Shown: positions 43,832 to 52,248, counted from the stretch's first letter. The stretch is DNA of 53,094 bases from Holophagaceae bacterium (GCA_017859955.1 JAFNAB010000056.1:1-53094); one strand, 5' to 3'. Notes: generated by a model from the sequence alone, not told the origin. Made by a program: numbers and translations.

Positions 43832-44307
43832 CTCACGCGGAGGCGCGGAGGGCGCGGAGGGGTTCATACGCCTTCGCAGATAAAAGCATAAATTTCACCA
43901 CCAAGACTCCAAGGGCACCAAGTTTCACGAAGAAAAGCCTGATGGGTTGACCAGGACACTCGGGCCTGGTTCCGGGAGGGGCAGGTGGCTACGACACGCT
44001 CGCGTGCCTTCGCCGCCTGTCTCTCCCGGAACGTGTGCGGCGGCGCCGGGTCCGCCTTCGGGCACACCCCGCGCAGCGGGGCGGCCAGAGTGTCCAGCCT
44101 GTGGCGCGCGGCGGTGGGAGTTGGCTTTCGCACTGACCTGGGGCGCAGACACTGATCGCCAGTAAACCCTTGCTGATTCCTTGGTGTCTTCGTGTCTTAG
44201 TGGTGGAAGTCGTTTTTGAGCTTTAGGTTATTGATTGCGAATCGATATCAGAAAGCTTTGCTGGCTCCAGCGCTTGTTTCTCCGCGCTCCCCGCGTCTCC
44301 GCGTGAG
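43832..44307. repeat. Nested inverted-repeat element of about 475 bp
   Basis: The outer arms are CTCACGCGGAGGCGCGGAG-like at 43832-43860 and its imperfect complement at 44280-44307. Inside lie CCACCAAGACTCCAAGG-like at 43898-43921 and CCTTGGTGTCTTCGTGTCTT-like at 44179-44206, again complementary with mismatches. The order is symmetrical, so the element as a whole is a large imperfect palindrome around a GC-rich core. No transposase is encoded, so it could be a non-autonomous mobile or REP-like element. Confidence 0.6.
43969..44081 (+). ncRNA. Candidate structured RNA: three consecutive hairpins
   Basis: Hairpin 1 pairs 43969-43989 with 44012-44032. Of 21 positions, 18 are Watson-Crick and all 3 mismatches are G-U wobbles if transcribed from the plus strand; its loop contains a further CACGC/GCGTG stem. 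Hairpin 2 pairs GTGTGC (44033-44038) with GCACAC (44062-44067) and inner GGCGG with CCGCC. Hairpin 3 is CCCCGC/GCGGGG with a GCA loop (44067-44081). This may be a small RNA, a leader or only the core of a repeat. No promoter has been identified. Confidence 0.35.
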
Positions 44308-44330
44308 TTGCTGTTTCTCCCCGCTCTCCC

Positions 44331-45560
44331 TCACCCCACCCGGATGATCAGGGAGGTGTTGATTCCGCCGAAGGCGAAGTTGTTGGTCATGAAGGTATCG
44401 ATGGACAAGGGCCGGGCCGCGCCCTTCACGTAGTCGAGCTCGGCACAGCGCGGATCGGGGTTCACCAGGTTGAGGGTCGGGGCCACCCAGCCCTGGCGCA
44501 GCATCTCGATGCCCAGCCAGGTCTCGGTGCTCCCGCAGGCGCCAAGGGTGTGCCCGAAGTGTCCCTTGAGGGACGTGATGGGCAGGGCCCGCCCGAAGGT
44601 GGCCAGGGTTGCCTGGCTTTCAGCGATATCCCCCGCCTCGGTGGCGGTACCGTGGGCGTTGACCCAGCCGATGGCCTCGCCGGGGAGTCCGGCGTCATCC
44701 AGGGCCAGCCGCATGGTGCGGGCCATGTTCTCCATCTGGGGGGAGGTGACGTGGGCGCCATCGGAGGTGGTGGCGAAGCCCAGGATCTCGGCGTAGATCC
44801 TGGCCCCCCGGGCCAGGGCCTGTTCGCGCTCCTCCAGGATCAGGGTGCAGCCGCCTTCGCCCACCACCAGGCCATCCCGGTCCCGGTCGAAGGGAGCGGG
44901 AGTGGTGCCGGGGGCATCGTTCTTCAGGCTCGTGGCGTAGAGGTTGTCGAAGACCGCAGCGCTGCAGAAGGTAAGCTCGTCCGAGCCCCCCGCCAGCATC
45001 ATGTTCTGGCGGCCGAAGCGGATGGATTCGTAGGCGTAACCGATGGCCTGGCTGCCGGAGGTGCAGGCGCTGCTGGTGGGGATGACGCGGCCCGTAAGGC
45101 CGAAGTTGAGGCCGATGTTCACGGCGGCGGTATGGCTCATGGCCTGGATGTAGCCCGTGGCGCTGATGCCTTTGAAGGTGCTCCCCTCGGCGGTGCCCCT
45201 GGCCAGGGCCAGCATGGGCTCCAGGCTGCCGGAGGAGGAGCCGTAGGCCACGCCCATCCGCCCGTCCCGGATGGTGGGATCCCCCAGGAGTCCGGCGTCC
45301 GCCAGGGCCAGCTCGGAGGCCCGGACCCCCAGCAGGGCTACACGCCCCATGGAGCGGACCATCTTGCGGGGGTAGTGGGAGGGCACCTCGAAGTGGTCCA
45401 CCGGAGCGCCCAGGCGGGTCTGGATGTCCTCGAAGGCATCCCACTCCGGCATGTAGCGCACGCTGCTCCGGCCAGCCTGGATGGCGGCGCCGATCTCGTC
45501 GAAGTTGGAGCCCAGGGCCGTGATGCCGCCCATGCCCGTGATGACGACCCGGCGTGTCAT
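44331..45560 (-). CDS. Beta-ketoacyl-ACP synthase (FabF-like, last gene of the long minus operon)
   Basis: The 409-residue enzyme is a full FabF-type condensing enzyme. The active cysteine is near 166 in TSSACTSGSQAIG, the first histidine is in VNAHGTATEAGD and the second in LKGHFGHTLGACG. The C-terminal FAFGGINTSLII is typical. It closely follows the ketoreductase (ATGA overlap), completing an elongation module of condensing enzyme, reductase and dehydratase. It corresponds in position and type to the KS II genes (ApeR-like) of aryl polyene clusters. Confidence 0.94.
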   Translation of the reverse strand: MTRRVVITGMGGITALGSNFDEIGAAIQAGRSSVRYMPEWDAFEDIQTRLGAPVDHFEVPSHYPRKMVRSMGRVALLGVRASELALADAGLLGDPTIRDGRMGVAYGSSSGSLEPMLALARGTAEGSTFKGISATGYIQAMSHTAAVNIGLNFGLTGRVIPTSSACTSGSQAIGYAYESIRFGRQNMMLAGGSDELTFCSAAVFDNLYATSLKNDAPGTTPAPFDRDRDGLVVGEGGCTLILEEREQALARGARIYAEILGFATTSDGAHVTSPQMENMARTMRLALDDAGLPGEAIGWVNAHGTATEAGDIAESQATLATFGRALPITSLKGHFGHTLGACGSTETWLGIEMLRQGWVAPTLNLVNPDPRCAELDYVKGAARPLSIDTFMTNNFAFGGINTSLIIRVG

Positions 45561-46297
45561 ACCAGGCCCCCGTTGACGCCGATGACCTGGCGGGTGATGT
45601 AGCCCGCGGAATCCGAGAGGAGGAAGCCCACCAGGTCCGCCACCTCGGCGGGCTGGCCCACCCGTTTCATGGGAACCGCCTGGAGGGCGTGGTCCAGTAC
45701 CAGTTGGTCAAGCATCTCGGATTCGATGAGGCCCGGCGCGACGGCGTTGACGGTGATGTTCCGGCTGGCCAGCTCCACCGCCAGGGCCTTGGCGGCACCG
45801 ATGAGGCCGGCCTTGGCGGCGCTGTAGTTGACCTGGCCCCGATTGCCCATGACGCCGCTGACGGAGGAGATGACCACGATGCGCCCGCCCTTGCGCAGGC
45901 GGATCATGGGCAGGGTCAGAGGATGCATCACATTGAAGAAGCCGTTGAGGCTGGTGTCCAGCACCGAGTCCCAGTCATCGCCGCTGAGGGCAGGGAAGGC
46001 GTTGTCCCGGGTGATGCCCGCATTGCAGACGACGCCGTAATAGGCGCCCCTGGCCTCAATCCGTTCCTCCAGGGCGGTACGGGTCGCATCCCGATCCCGG
46101 AGGTCGAAGCTCAGGAGATCGGCGGAGCCTCCGGCGGCTTCGATTTCCGCGCAGACGGCACGTCCTTCCTCCAGGCGGCTCCGGCAGTGGACGGTGACGT
46201 GAAAGCCATCCTGGGCGAGACGAAGGGCGATGGCGCGGCCGATGCGGCCGCTGGCGCCGGTGACGAGGACTTGGCGGGGCTTCTGGGTCTGGGTCAT
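45557..46297 (-). CDS. 3-oxoacyl-ACP reductase (FabG-like SDR)
   Basis: The 246-residue short-chain dehydrogenase has the NADPH-binding motif TGASGRIGRAIAL, VCNAGITRDNA, the catalytic serine region VVISSVSG (about 143-148), and the YxxxK pair at Y158/K162 in VNYSAAKAGLIG. It should reduce the beta-keto group after each condensation. Its start overlaps the stop of the upstream dehydratase gene (46294-46297, ATGA) and its stop overlaps the ketosynthase start. Confidence 0.95.
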   Translation of the reverse strand: MTQTQKPRQVLVTGASGRIGRAIALRLAQDGFHVTVHCRSRLEEGRAVCAEIEAAGGSADLLSFDLRDRDATRTALEERIEARGAYYGVVCNAGITRDNAFPALSGDDWDSVLDTSLNGFFNVMHPLTLPMIRLRKGGRIVVISSVSGVMGNRGQVNYSAAKAGLIGAAKALAVELASRNITVNAVAPGLIESEMLDQLVLDHALQAVPMKRVGQPAEVADLVGFLLSDSAGYITRQVIGVNGGLV

Positions 46298-46743
46298 TTC
46301 TCTTCGAATACCTTCAACATGGCGGTGGCGACCGGGGTTCCCTCAAGCAGGATGCTGCATTCAAAGGCCCATAGGCCGCTGTCGTCCGCATATTCCTGGG
46401 TGCAATGGATCTCCAGCGTGGCTCCGGGGGGGAAGGCCGGGAGCTTGGAGGTGTAGGCGCGGGTTCCCAGGAGGTAGCCCTTGGACGGCTTCTGGTTCTG
46501 GCTGCGCTTGATGCCGCCGCTGTAGGCCGAAACGGCCTGGGCCATGAGCTCGATGCCATACCAGGCCGGCATGGAACCGTCCGGATCGGCGTACCAGGCC
46601 TTGGGGTCCACGGTCAGGCAGGCATGGCTGGTCTTGTCCGTGGTTCCCCGGACCCCGTCCAGGAGCAGCATGGGGGGTCGATGGGGCACAAATCCCACCG
46701 GATCCTGCGCGACTCCCCTACCTGGGTTTGGTACGGTTCCCAT
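46294..46743 (-). CDS. Hot-dog 3-hydroxyacyl-ACP dehydratase (ApeP-like)
   Basis: The ATG at 46743 has GGAGGGG just upstream and gives 149 residues; an upstream ATG at 46770 lacks such a site. The sequence PVGFVPHRPPMLLLDGV and the GIELMAQAVSAYSGG helix match the hot-dog dehydratases of aryl polyene clusters. In such enzymes the conserved histidine of PHRPPMLLLD and the acidic residue of the helix (here E in GIELMAQ) act in catalysis. It should dehydrate the hydroxyacyl intermediate to build conjugated double bonds. A second dehydratase is encoded at 51907-52248; E. coli-type clusters also have two. Confidence 0.87.
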   Translation of the reverse strand: MGTVPNPGRGVAQDPVGFVPHRPPMLLLDGVRGTTDKTSHACLTVDPKAWYADPDGSMPAWYGIELMAQAVSAYSGGIKRSQNQKPSKGYLLGTRAYTSKLPAFPPGATLEIHCTQEYADDSGLWAFECSILLEGTPVATAMLKVFEEK

Positions 46744-46809
46744 CTCCCCTCCATCACCTGCTCGAGGCACGGGAAACCTCGTGAAATGCGTGGCTGCAAT
46801 TACGGAAAT

Positions 46810-48006
46810 CTACCATGGCCCGGTCCCCAGGAGCAGGCTGATGTTGTTGCCTCCGAAGGCCATGGAGTTGGAAAGGCAGGCCTTCGTGGCACTTGCCTTT
46901 CGGCCCCTTTCCACGAGGTCCAGGACCGGCAGAGCCTCGTCCTGATGTCCGTCCCAACGGTGGGGAGGCAGGAGCCCCTCTGGGTTCCAGGCCTCCTGCA
47001 GGGTCATCCAGCAGAAGGCCAGCTCCGTGGCGGCAGAGGCCCCCAGGGTGTGGCCTGTCAGGGGCTTGGTGCCGCTGCAGGGGATGCCCTCCGGGAAGAG
47101 GCGCGCCACGGCCCGGGCCTCCATCTCGTCGTTCTTGGGAGTGGCGGTGGCATGGAGGTTCAGGTAGAGCGGCGCTGGGGCTGAAAGGCCAGCCTGCGCC
47201 AGGGCCATGCCCATGGCCACGGCCACCCCCTCACCCGTGGGGTCGGGGGTGGAGACGTGGTAGGCATCGCAGCTCTCCCCGATGCCCAGGAGGGCGATCT
47301 CCGAAGGCTCCCGGCGCAGGAGGAAGAGGGCGGCGCCTTCCCCGATGTTGATGCCCTTCCGGTTCCGGCTCATGGGGTTGCTCAGATCCGTGGAGGTGGA
47401 TTCCAGAGCGGCGAAGCCGTTCACCGTCAGCCTGGAAAGGGCATCCACCCCGCCCACCACCACGGCGTCGCAATGGCCGCAGAGAATCAGGTTCCGGGCC
47501 GTGGCCATGGCGCGGCCACTGGAGGTGCAGGCGGTGGAGAGGGTCATCGCTGGCCCCTGGAGGCCCAGATACTCCGCCAGGAAAGGGGCGACCCGCCCGA
47601 TCTCCTGTTGACGGTAGTGGCAGTCCGGGGGGAGGGTGCCCTCCCGGAGTTGCTGCGCCACCGCCCGCTCGCCTTCAGCCATCCCCGAGGTGCTGGTGCC
47701 CAGGACCACGCCGATGCGGTGGACGCCGTGACGGGTGATCTCCCGTTCCAGGTCCTCCCGGATCTCGGCCATGGCCGCCAGGAGCAGGCGATTGCTGCGG
47801 CTGGCATCCGCGGCGAAGCTCGCTGGGACTTCGGGCAGGGGGCTGGTCACCCGACCCACCCGGGCCGGTCGCCCCGGCATCCAGCCCTCCTCGAGGTTCA
47901 GGCCGCCGGTCTCGCCCTGGAAGAGACCCCGGGCCACGGCCGCCTTGCCCAGACCCAGGGCATTGACGAGGCCGAGGCTGGAAAGAAAGACGGGCCGGGG
48001 ACTCAT
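46810..48006 (-). CDS. Beta-ketoacyl-ACP synthase (KS I-like)
   Basis: The 398-residue condensing enzyme carries the triad: cysteine near 160 in LSTACTSSGRAM, histidine in LNLHATATPKND and histidine in LTGHTLGAS. The C-terminal SMAFGGNNISLLL is typical. Together with the ketosynthases at 38548 and 44331 the cluster encodes three apparently active condensing enzymes plus one inactive partner. It starts inside the stop of the lipoprotein gene (ATGA). A 66-bp gap separates it from the next dehydratase gene, which may have its own ribosome-binding site but not necessarily its own promoter. Confidence 0.93.
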   Translation of the reverse strand: MSPRPVFLSSLGLVNALGLGKAAVARGLFQGETGGLNLEEGWMPGRPARVGRVTSPLPEVPASFAADASRSNRLLLAAMAEIREDLEREITRHGVHRIGVVLGTSTSGMAEGERAVAQQLREGTLPPDCHYRQQEIGRVAPFLAEYLGLQGPAMTLSTACTSSGRAMATARNLILCGHCDAVVVGGVDALSRLTVNGFAALESTSTDLSNPMSRNRKGINIGEGAALFLLRREPSEIALLGIGESCDAYHVSTPDPTGEGVAVAMGMALAQAGLSAPAPLYLNLHATATPKNDEMEARAVARLFPEGIPCSGTKPLTGHTLGASAATELAFCWMTLQEAWNPEGLLPPHRWDGHQDEALPVLDLVERGRKASATKACLSNSMAFGGNNISLLLGTGPW

Positions 48007-48536
48007 GGGGCTTCCTCCAGGTCGCTGATCCGGGCCCGGATCTGATAGTCCGGCAGCTCCAGGGTCTGGGAACGGCCCTCACGATTGAGGCGAAGGAAGG
48101 GCTTGCCCCCCTTCAGCAGAGTCCGGGTGAGGCCGTCCTCCCGGAGTTCCAGATCGCCCTGGAGGCCCTGCCGCAGGGGCTCCAGGGGCCAGTGGGCGAG
48201 TTGCACGAGGGCCAGGAGCATCCGGGGATCCGCCTGGGATGGCAGGGGCAGATGCTTTTCCACCATGCAGCGCCCCCCCTTCAGGGAGGCCGTGAACAGG
48301 GTCTGTCCCAGGGTGGTGGAGGCCACCACCGTCAGGGCTTCGGGACCGCTCTCCACCGTACAGAGGAGCTGTTGTTCGGAGCCATCCGGGAGGGTGACGG
48401 TCACCAGCTGGTTGGCGAAGAAGGCGGGTCCGGGTGGCTGTAGCCGGAAGGAGGCGTTCCAGCCCAGGCGCAGGGTGTCGCCCTGGCCGCAGGCCAGTCC
48501 CACCAGGAGGAGGAAGAGGGGCAGGAGACGCTTCAA
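48003..48536 (-). CDS. DUF3261-like lipoprotein of the aryl polyene cluster
   Basis: The start is a TTG at 48536, chosen because GGGGAGGA lies about 7 bases upstream, TTGA overlaps the exporter stop, and the protein then begins with a lipoprotein signal (LLPLFLLLVGLAC). The 177-residue mature protein is beta-rich (FFANQLVTVTLPDGSEQQLLCTVES, LTVVASTTLGQTLFTASLKGG) and similar in pattern to the DUF3261 lipoproteins that accompany MMPL exporters and LolA-like proteins in these clusters. It may help carry the lipid between membranes. The family name is assigned from pattern and position, so it is moderately certain. Confidence 0.7.
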   Translation of the reverse strand: MKRLLPLFLLLVGLACGQGDTLRLGWNASFRLQPPGPAFFANQLVTVTLPDGSEQQLLCTVESGPEALTVVASTTLGQTLFTASLKGGRCMVEKHLPLPSQADPRMLLALVQLAHWPLEPLRQGLQGDLELREDGLTRTLLKGGKPFLRLNREGRSQTLELPDYQIRARISDLEEAP

Positions 48537-50883
48537 GGTCCGGTCCTCCCCTGGCGCAGGGCCAGGAAGCTGGCGAGGTAGGTTCCCAGCACGCCCCAGC
48601 CCAGGACCACGCCGAAGCCCTTGAGGGCCGGGGTGTGGCTGAAGGCCAGGAGACCGTAGGAGACGAGGGTGAGGAAGGCCGCGAGGCTCACGCCCAGGAC
48701 CCCCGCGCCATCCTTGCCCTGACATCCCCGGAGGAAGACCGTGTAGTCGACCCCCCAGCCCAGCACCAGGAAGAGTCCCAGGACGCTGAAGAGGTTCAGG
48801 GGGACACCGAGGAGGGCGGTGCCCGCCAGGGCCAGCAGGATGCCCACCAGGGGCGGTGCGATGAGCCAGAAGCCAGCCCGGGGCCCGTACCAGAGGGCCA
48901 GGAGCCCCCAGACCAGGAGCAGGGCGCCCCCAAGGCTCCAGCTGGCCATGCGCCGGTCCTTGGCCAGCATGGTGGAGACACTCGAGGCCTTGTCCACCAG
49001 GACCACGCCCGGGAGGCCCTGGGCGACTTCCCGCAGCCGGGGCCCTTCGGCGGAACCCAGGGGGAGCACCAGGCTGGCCACGCCATGGCCGGTGGGACCC
49101 ATCCAGAGGTGGCGGAAGGGGGTCGAGAAGGGGGCCTGGAGCCATTCGTTCACGGTCAGGAGCCGGTTGGTGTCCAGGTCATGGCGCAGGGTCTCGATCG
49201 CCTCGGGGCGCATGCCCAGGTCCCGCAGGGCCCTTTCCAGGGCCGGGGCCTGGCGGCGGCGGGCCTGCAGGGCCTCCTGCTGGCGCCCGGGGGAAGGCAC
49301 GAAGCTGGTGAGGGCCTGGATGCTGTCCAGTTCTCCCTGGCGGATCAGCGGTTGCAGGCGGGACACCAGGGCTTCTTCTCGGTTCAGCAGCTCGGCTTCG
49401 TCAGCCCCCTCCACCAGATAGAAGATCCCCTGATTGGCGAAGCCCGTCAGTTCGCGGATCCGGGTCTCCTCCACCAGGAGGCGGGCCGAGGGGCGGATGA
49501 AGCCCTGGACATCATCGTGGATGCGGCCCCGAAGGGCGAGGCCCCCCAGGACCAGGGCCAGGACCGCAAGGGTGAGGGGCGTCCGCCGACCCTGGGCCAG
49601 GGACTGGGCCCGGGCCATGAGGCCCCGGATGCCCGCAAGGATCCGAGGCCGGGGGTGGGCAGGACCCGGAGTCCCGGAAAGGGGGCCAGCATGAGAGCCA
49701 AGTAGCCCAGCATGGTGGTCAGGAAACCGTGGATGAGGGGCTTGCGGATCCGGCGCAGGGCCTCCCAGGGCTCCCAGGCGCTTCCCTCGCCAGTGAGGGC
49801 AGACGCAGTGCCCGGGCTTGGCTCGGGCACTGCGTGGGGGAGCGCGAGGGGGGACGCAGAGCGAGCCTGGCGAGCGGGCGGTCCCCCTTCGCCTGCGTAG
49901 GCCAGATGGTTGGCGAAGTAGAGGAAGGAATAGTCCACCGCATCCCCCAGGACGCTGGCCCCGCAGACCAGGGTGAGGAGGTAGAGCTTGTCGAAGAAGA
50001 TCAGGGAGACGGCGGCGGCGGTCACGAGTCCCGCCCCGATGCTGGCCAGCCCCAGGAGGAGGTGGCGCAGGCTGCGGAAGACCAGGAGGTGGAGAAGGAA
50101 GATGCAGACCATGCTGATGCCGGAGATCAGGTGCATCTCCCGTTCGGCCCGCGTACGGGCATCGATGGCGTAGAAGACGGCCCCGGTGCGCAGGAGCTTT
50201 ACCTCCGGGAAGGCCTGGGCCAGGTGCTGCTCGGCCTTCACGACCGCCAGACGGGTGCCTTCCTGGACCTTGGGGTCGAAGGCCGACCCGCTGAGGGCCG
50301 CCGTGCAGAGCACATAGAGCCCGTCCCTGCCCTGGATCACCAGGAGATCGTCCTGGATCTGCATCTGGCCACCGTTGAGGGGCAGCTTGGCGAGGAAGCC
50401 CTCCAGGTCCCCCAGGGGGTCCTGGGCCAGGCCCAGGCCGAAGGAGGCCGCCTGGGGGGAGGCCAGGCGGGCCTGGAGATGCTGAAGCAGGGATTCAGGC
50501 TGGTCGGGCAAGGCCTCGGAGGCCGGGAGCCCGAAGCGGTGGGGTGCATAGAAGCGGGGCACCATGCCCGGGTCCAGATCCTTCAGGGTTCCCTGGACCT
50601 GGGGGAAGGCACCGGAGGCCTCCAGATCCCGGATGAGGCCCAGGGCGGCCGCCTTGCTGCGGGCGGGTTCGGCTCCCCCCACCAGAAAGATGGCCCGGTT
50701 GCCGCTGGCCTGGGCCAGCTTCTGCACCGCGTCCTCGGCCACTGGGTTGCGCTCCGTGGCCGGGAGCATGGCCAGGAGGTCCGTCTCGATGGCGTGGCCG
50801 CTGCGCATCCGCAGGACGGCGAAGCTGCCCAGGAGGGCCAGTGCCAGGATCCAGAGCCAGCCCCGGAGACGCAGCTTCGTCAT
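48533..50883 (-). pseudogene. MMPL/RND-type lipid exporter, broken by frameshift and deletion
   Basis: In aryl polyene clusters this family exports the lipid product across the inner membrane. From the ATG at 50883 the first half is coherent: a membrane helix, a periplasmic domain, a helix cluster with FDKLYLLTLVCGASVLGDAVDYSF, then IHGFLTTMLGYLALMLAPFPGLR. Near 49640-49672 the frame changes, and the +1 frame continues with the second RND half (GRIHDDVQGFIRPSA, LVLGWGVDYTVFLRG) to a stop at 48533. A membrane helix of about 30-50 residues normally following PFPGLR is absent, so a small deletion accompanied the frameshift. A palindromic insert (49797-49888) adds about 30 residues before WEALRRI. 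Translation restart at the ATG at 49618 might produce the second half alone. Confidence 0.78.
49797..49888 (+). repeat. Composite palindromic element inside a coding gene (copy 2)
   Basis: Same layout as the copy at 42353-42443 but in the opposite orientation relative to the host gene: GGGCAGACG, a 12-bp palindrome (49803-49814 with 49824-49835), GGGGG, a 7-base spacer, and a second palindrome from GGGGGGAC (49848-49855) to GTCCCCC (49881-49887). The interior contains GCAGAGCGAGC and GCGAGCGGGCGG. The first palindrome differs in sequence between copies, while the second is nearly identical. The host frame remains open through it. Confidence 0.85.
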
Positions 50884-51491
50884 TGCGGTTTCAGCAGGCG
50901 GGCCTCGGCCTCGCTCAGGGGCAGATCGAGCCTCGGAGCCCCGAAGACCACCTCAGAACGGTCGCCACCGGGTTCCTCGATCAGGAAGCGTTCGAGCACC
51001 CTGCCTCCCTTAACCACCACGGATTTGATGAAGGAGGCCGCCACGGGCTTGGGGCTCAGGCGGATCTCCCAGCGGTTCGGGGTGCCCTGTCCCTGGAGGG
51101 TGAAGTAGTCCTCCAGAACGCTCCAGCGACCCTCCGCTAGGGCCTGCATGATCCGCCCCATCTGGGCCACCATGGGGGCGTCCTTGGCGGCCTGGGCCTT
51201 CCGTCGGCCATCGGGCCCCACTTCCAGCACGCCCTGGGGCGTCACCACATAGGTGAGCTGCAGGGGCTTGGTGACCTGCCAGATGATGCCCCGCTGGCGG
51301 TCCACCACCACCGAACCCTTGGAAATCAGCGGACGGCTGAGGACCTTGAGGGTGCGGGTCTGGGTGAAGTCGGCGTGGAGCAGGGGGGCGTTCCGGAGAT
51401 GGGCGGTAAGGGCTTCGGGGGCCAAGCCCGGCCCTCCCGTCTGGGCTGACAGGGGCGCGATCAGGACCAGGGAGAGGGCAAGGCGTCTCAT
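50880..51491 (-). CDS. LolA-like outer-membrane lipoprotein/lipid carrier
   Basis: The 203-residue protein has a signal peptide (LALSLVLIAPLSAQ). Its beta-rich body resembles the LolA fold seen in aryl polyene clusters (LLHADFTQTRTLKVLSRPLISKGSVVVDRQRGIIWQVTKPL is the strongest part). LolA-like proteins ferry lipid cargo through the periplasm in a half-barrel pocket. The start at 51491 overlaps the thioesterase stop (ATGA), and its stop overlaps the exporter start (ATGA), so the cargo path ligase-carrier-exporter is encoded in one transcript. Confidence 0.85.
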   Translation of the reverse strand: MRRLALSLVLIAPLSAQTGGPGLAPEALTAHLRNAPLLHADFTQTRTLKVLSRPLISKGSVVVDRQRGIIWQVTKPLQLTYVVTPQGVLEVGPDGRRKAQAAKDAPMVAQMGRIMQALAEGRWSVLEDYFTLQGQGTPNRWEIRLSPKPVAASFIKSVVVKGGRVLERFLIEEPGGDRSEVVFGAPRLDLPLSEAEARLLKPQ

Positions 51492-51910
51492 GGCAGCTCC
51501 TGGAGTTCCAGGTGGTCGAAGAGGCCTGCCGGCGTATCGAAGAGCAGCTCTCCGGTGTCGGCCTTCACCGCCACCTGGATCGTGGTGGCGCGGTTCAGCA
51601 CTGCGCCACTCTCGGCGTCCGTGATCAGGTAGGCCATCTTGATGCGGTTCTGGTGCTCCAGGAGGTCCACCCTCACCCGGAAGCGCTGGCCGTAGCGCAG
51701 GGGCCGCACGTACTTCATCTCGCAGGAGACGATGGGCCATACGCAGCCCATGGCCTCCATCTGGGGGATGTCCAGGCCGATGCTGCGGATCAGGTCCGTG
51801 CGGGCGATCTCTAGGTACTTCACGTAGTGGCCGTGCCACACGATGTTCATGGAGTCGACATCGTGGAAGGGCACCTCCAGGGAGGTCTCGGTGCGGAGGT
51901 AGGACTTCAT
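51488..51910 (-). CDS. Acyl-CoA/acyl-ACP thioesterase (4HBT hot-dog, YbgC-like)
   Basis: The 140-residue protein has the 4-hydroxybenzoyl-CoA thioesterase pattern: VPFHDVDSMNIVWHGHYVKYLE, where the aspartate and the HGHY segment form the active-site region, followed by the long central helix ARTDLIRSIGLD. It probably releases or edits acyl intermediates of the pathway; thioesterases of this type are usual partners in aryl polyene clusters. It is coupled by ATGA overlaps on both sides. Confidence 0.9.
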   Translation of the reverse strand: MKSYLRTETSLEVPFHDVDSMNIVWHGHYVKYLEIARTDLIRSIGLDIPQMEAMGCVWPIVSCEMKYVRPLRYGQRFRVRVDLLEHQNRIKMAYLITDAESGAVLNRATTIQVAVKADTGELLFDTPAGLFDHLELQELP

Positions 51911-52248
51911 GGGCGGCTCGCGAAGCTGATGGTGCCGGAGGACTTGCGGCCATCCTGCCCCTGGAATTCAAAGTTGAGGGTGTGCTTGACGGGGTGCAGG
52001 GACAGCCGCAGCTCGATGGGCTCGTCGGGCACGATGATCCGCTGGAACTTGAGGTTGCTCATGCCGCTGAAGTCGCCCAGGGGGCCGAAGCTCTCCCGGC
52101 CCAGACGGATGGCCCAGTCCACCTGGGCCAGACCCGGCACGATGGGGGCTTCCGGGAAGTGACCCTGGAAGACGTGGTGGCTGGCCTCCACCCGGAAGCG
52201 GTAGTGGCCGGGGCCGAGGGATTCGAGGGGGGAGGGCAGGGGCATCAT
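51907..52248 (-). CDS. ApeI-like hot-dog dehydratase
   Basis: This 113-residue protein is the FabA/FabZ-type half hot-dog common in aryl polyene clusters. It has the motif HHVFQGHFPEAPIVPGLAQVDWA, where the histidine of GHFPxxPxVPG is the catalytic base/acid region. It would dehydrate beta-hydroxyacyl-ACP. Its small size and lack of other domains match the single-domain ApeI type. It overlaps its neighbours at ATGA on both sides. Confidence 0.88.
   Translation of the reverse strand: MMPLPSPLESLGPGHYRFRVEASHHVFQGHFPEAPIVPGLAQVDWAIRLGRESFGPLGDFSGMSNLKFQRIIVPDEPIELRLSLHPVKHTLNFEFQGQDGRKSSGTISFASRP

Larger units (their letters stand above)
43785..44330. other. Hairpin-rich non-coding region between cluster blocks
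   Basis: This is the longest gene-free stretch in the window. It contains an outer pair of diverged inverted repeats (see 43832-44307), an inner pair, a set of three strong hairpins in the middle (43969-44081), and AT-richer flanks at about 43870-43930 and 44195-44275. Short open frames on the minus strand (e.g. 43864-44133) have no ribosome-binding site, cover the palindromes and are most likely non-coding. Confidence 0.6.

Noticed and set aside
43864-44133. 89-residue minus-strand frame
   Set aside because: It covers the hairpin-rich core, has no ribosome-binding site and no family pattern.
47661-47680. CCGCCCGCTCGC match to the palindrome interior
   Set aside because: It is an ordinary codon run in a ketosynthase gene, with no flanking GTCCCCC or palindrome arms.
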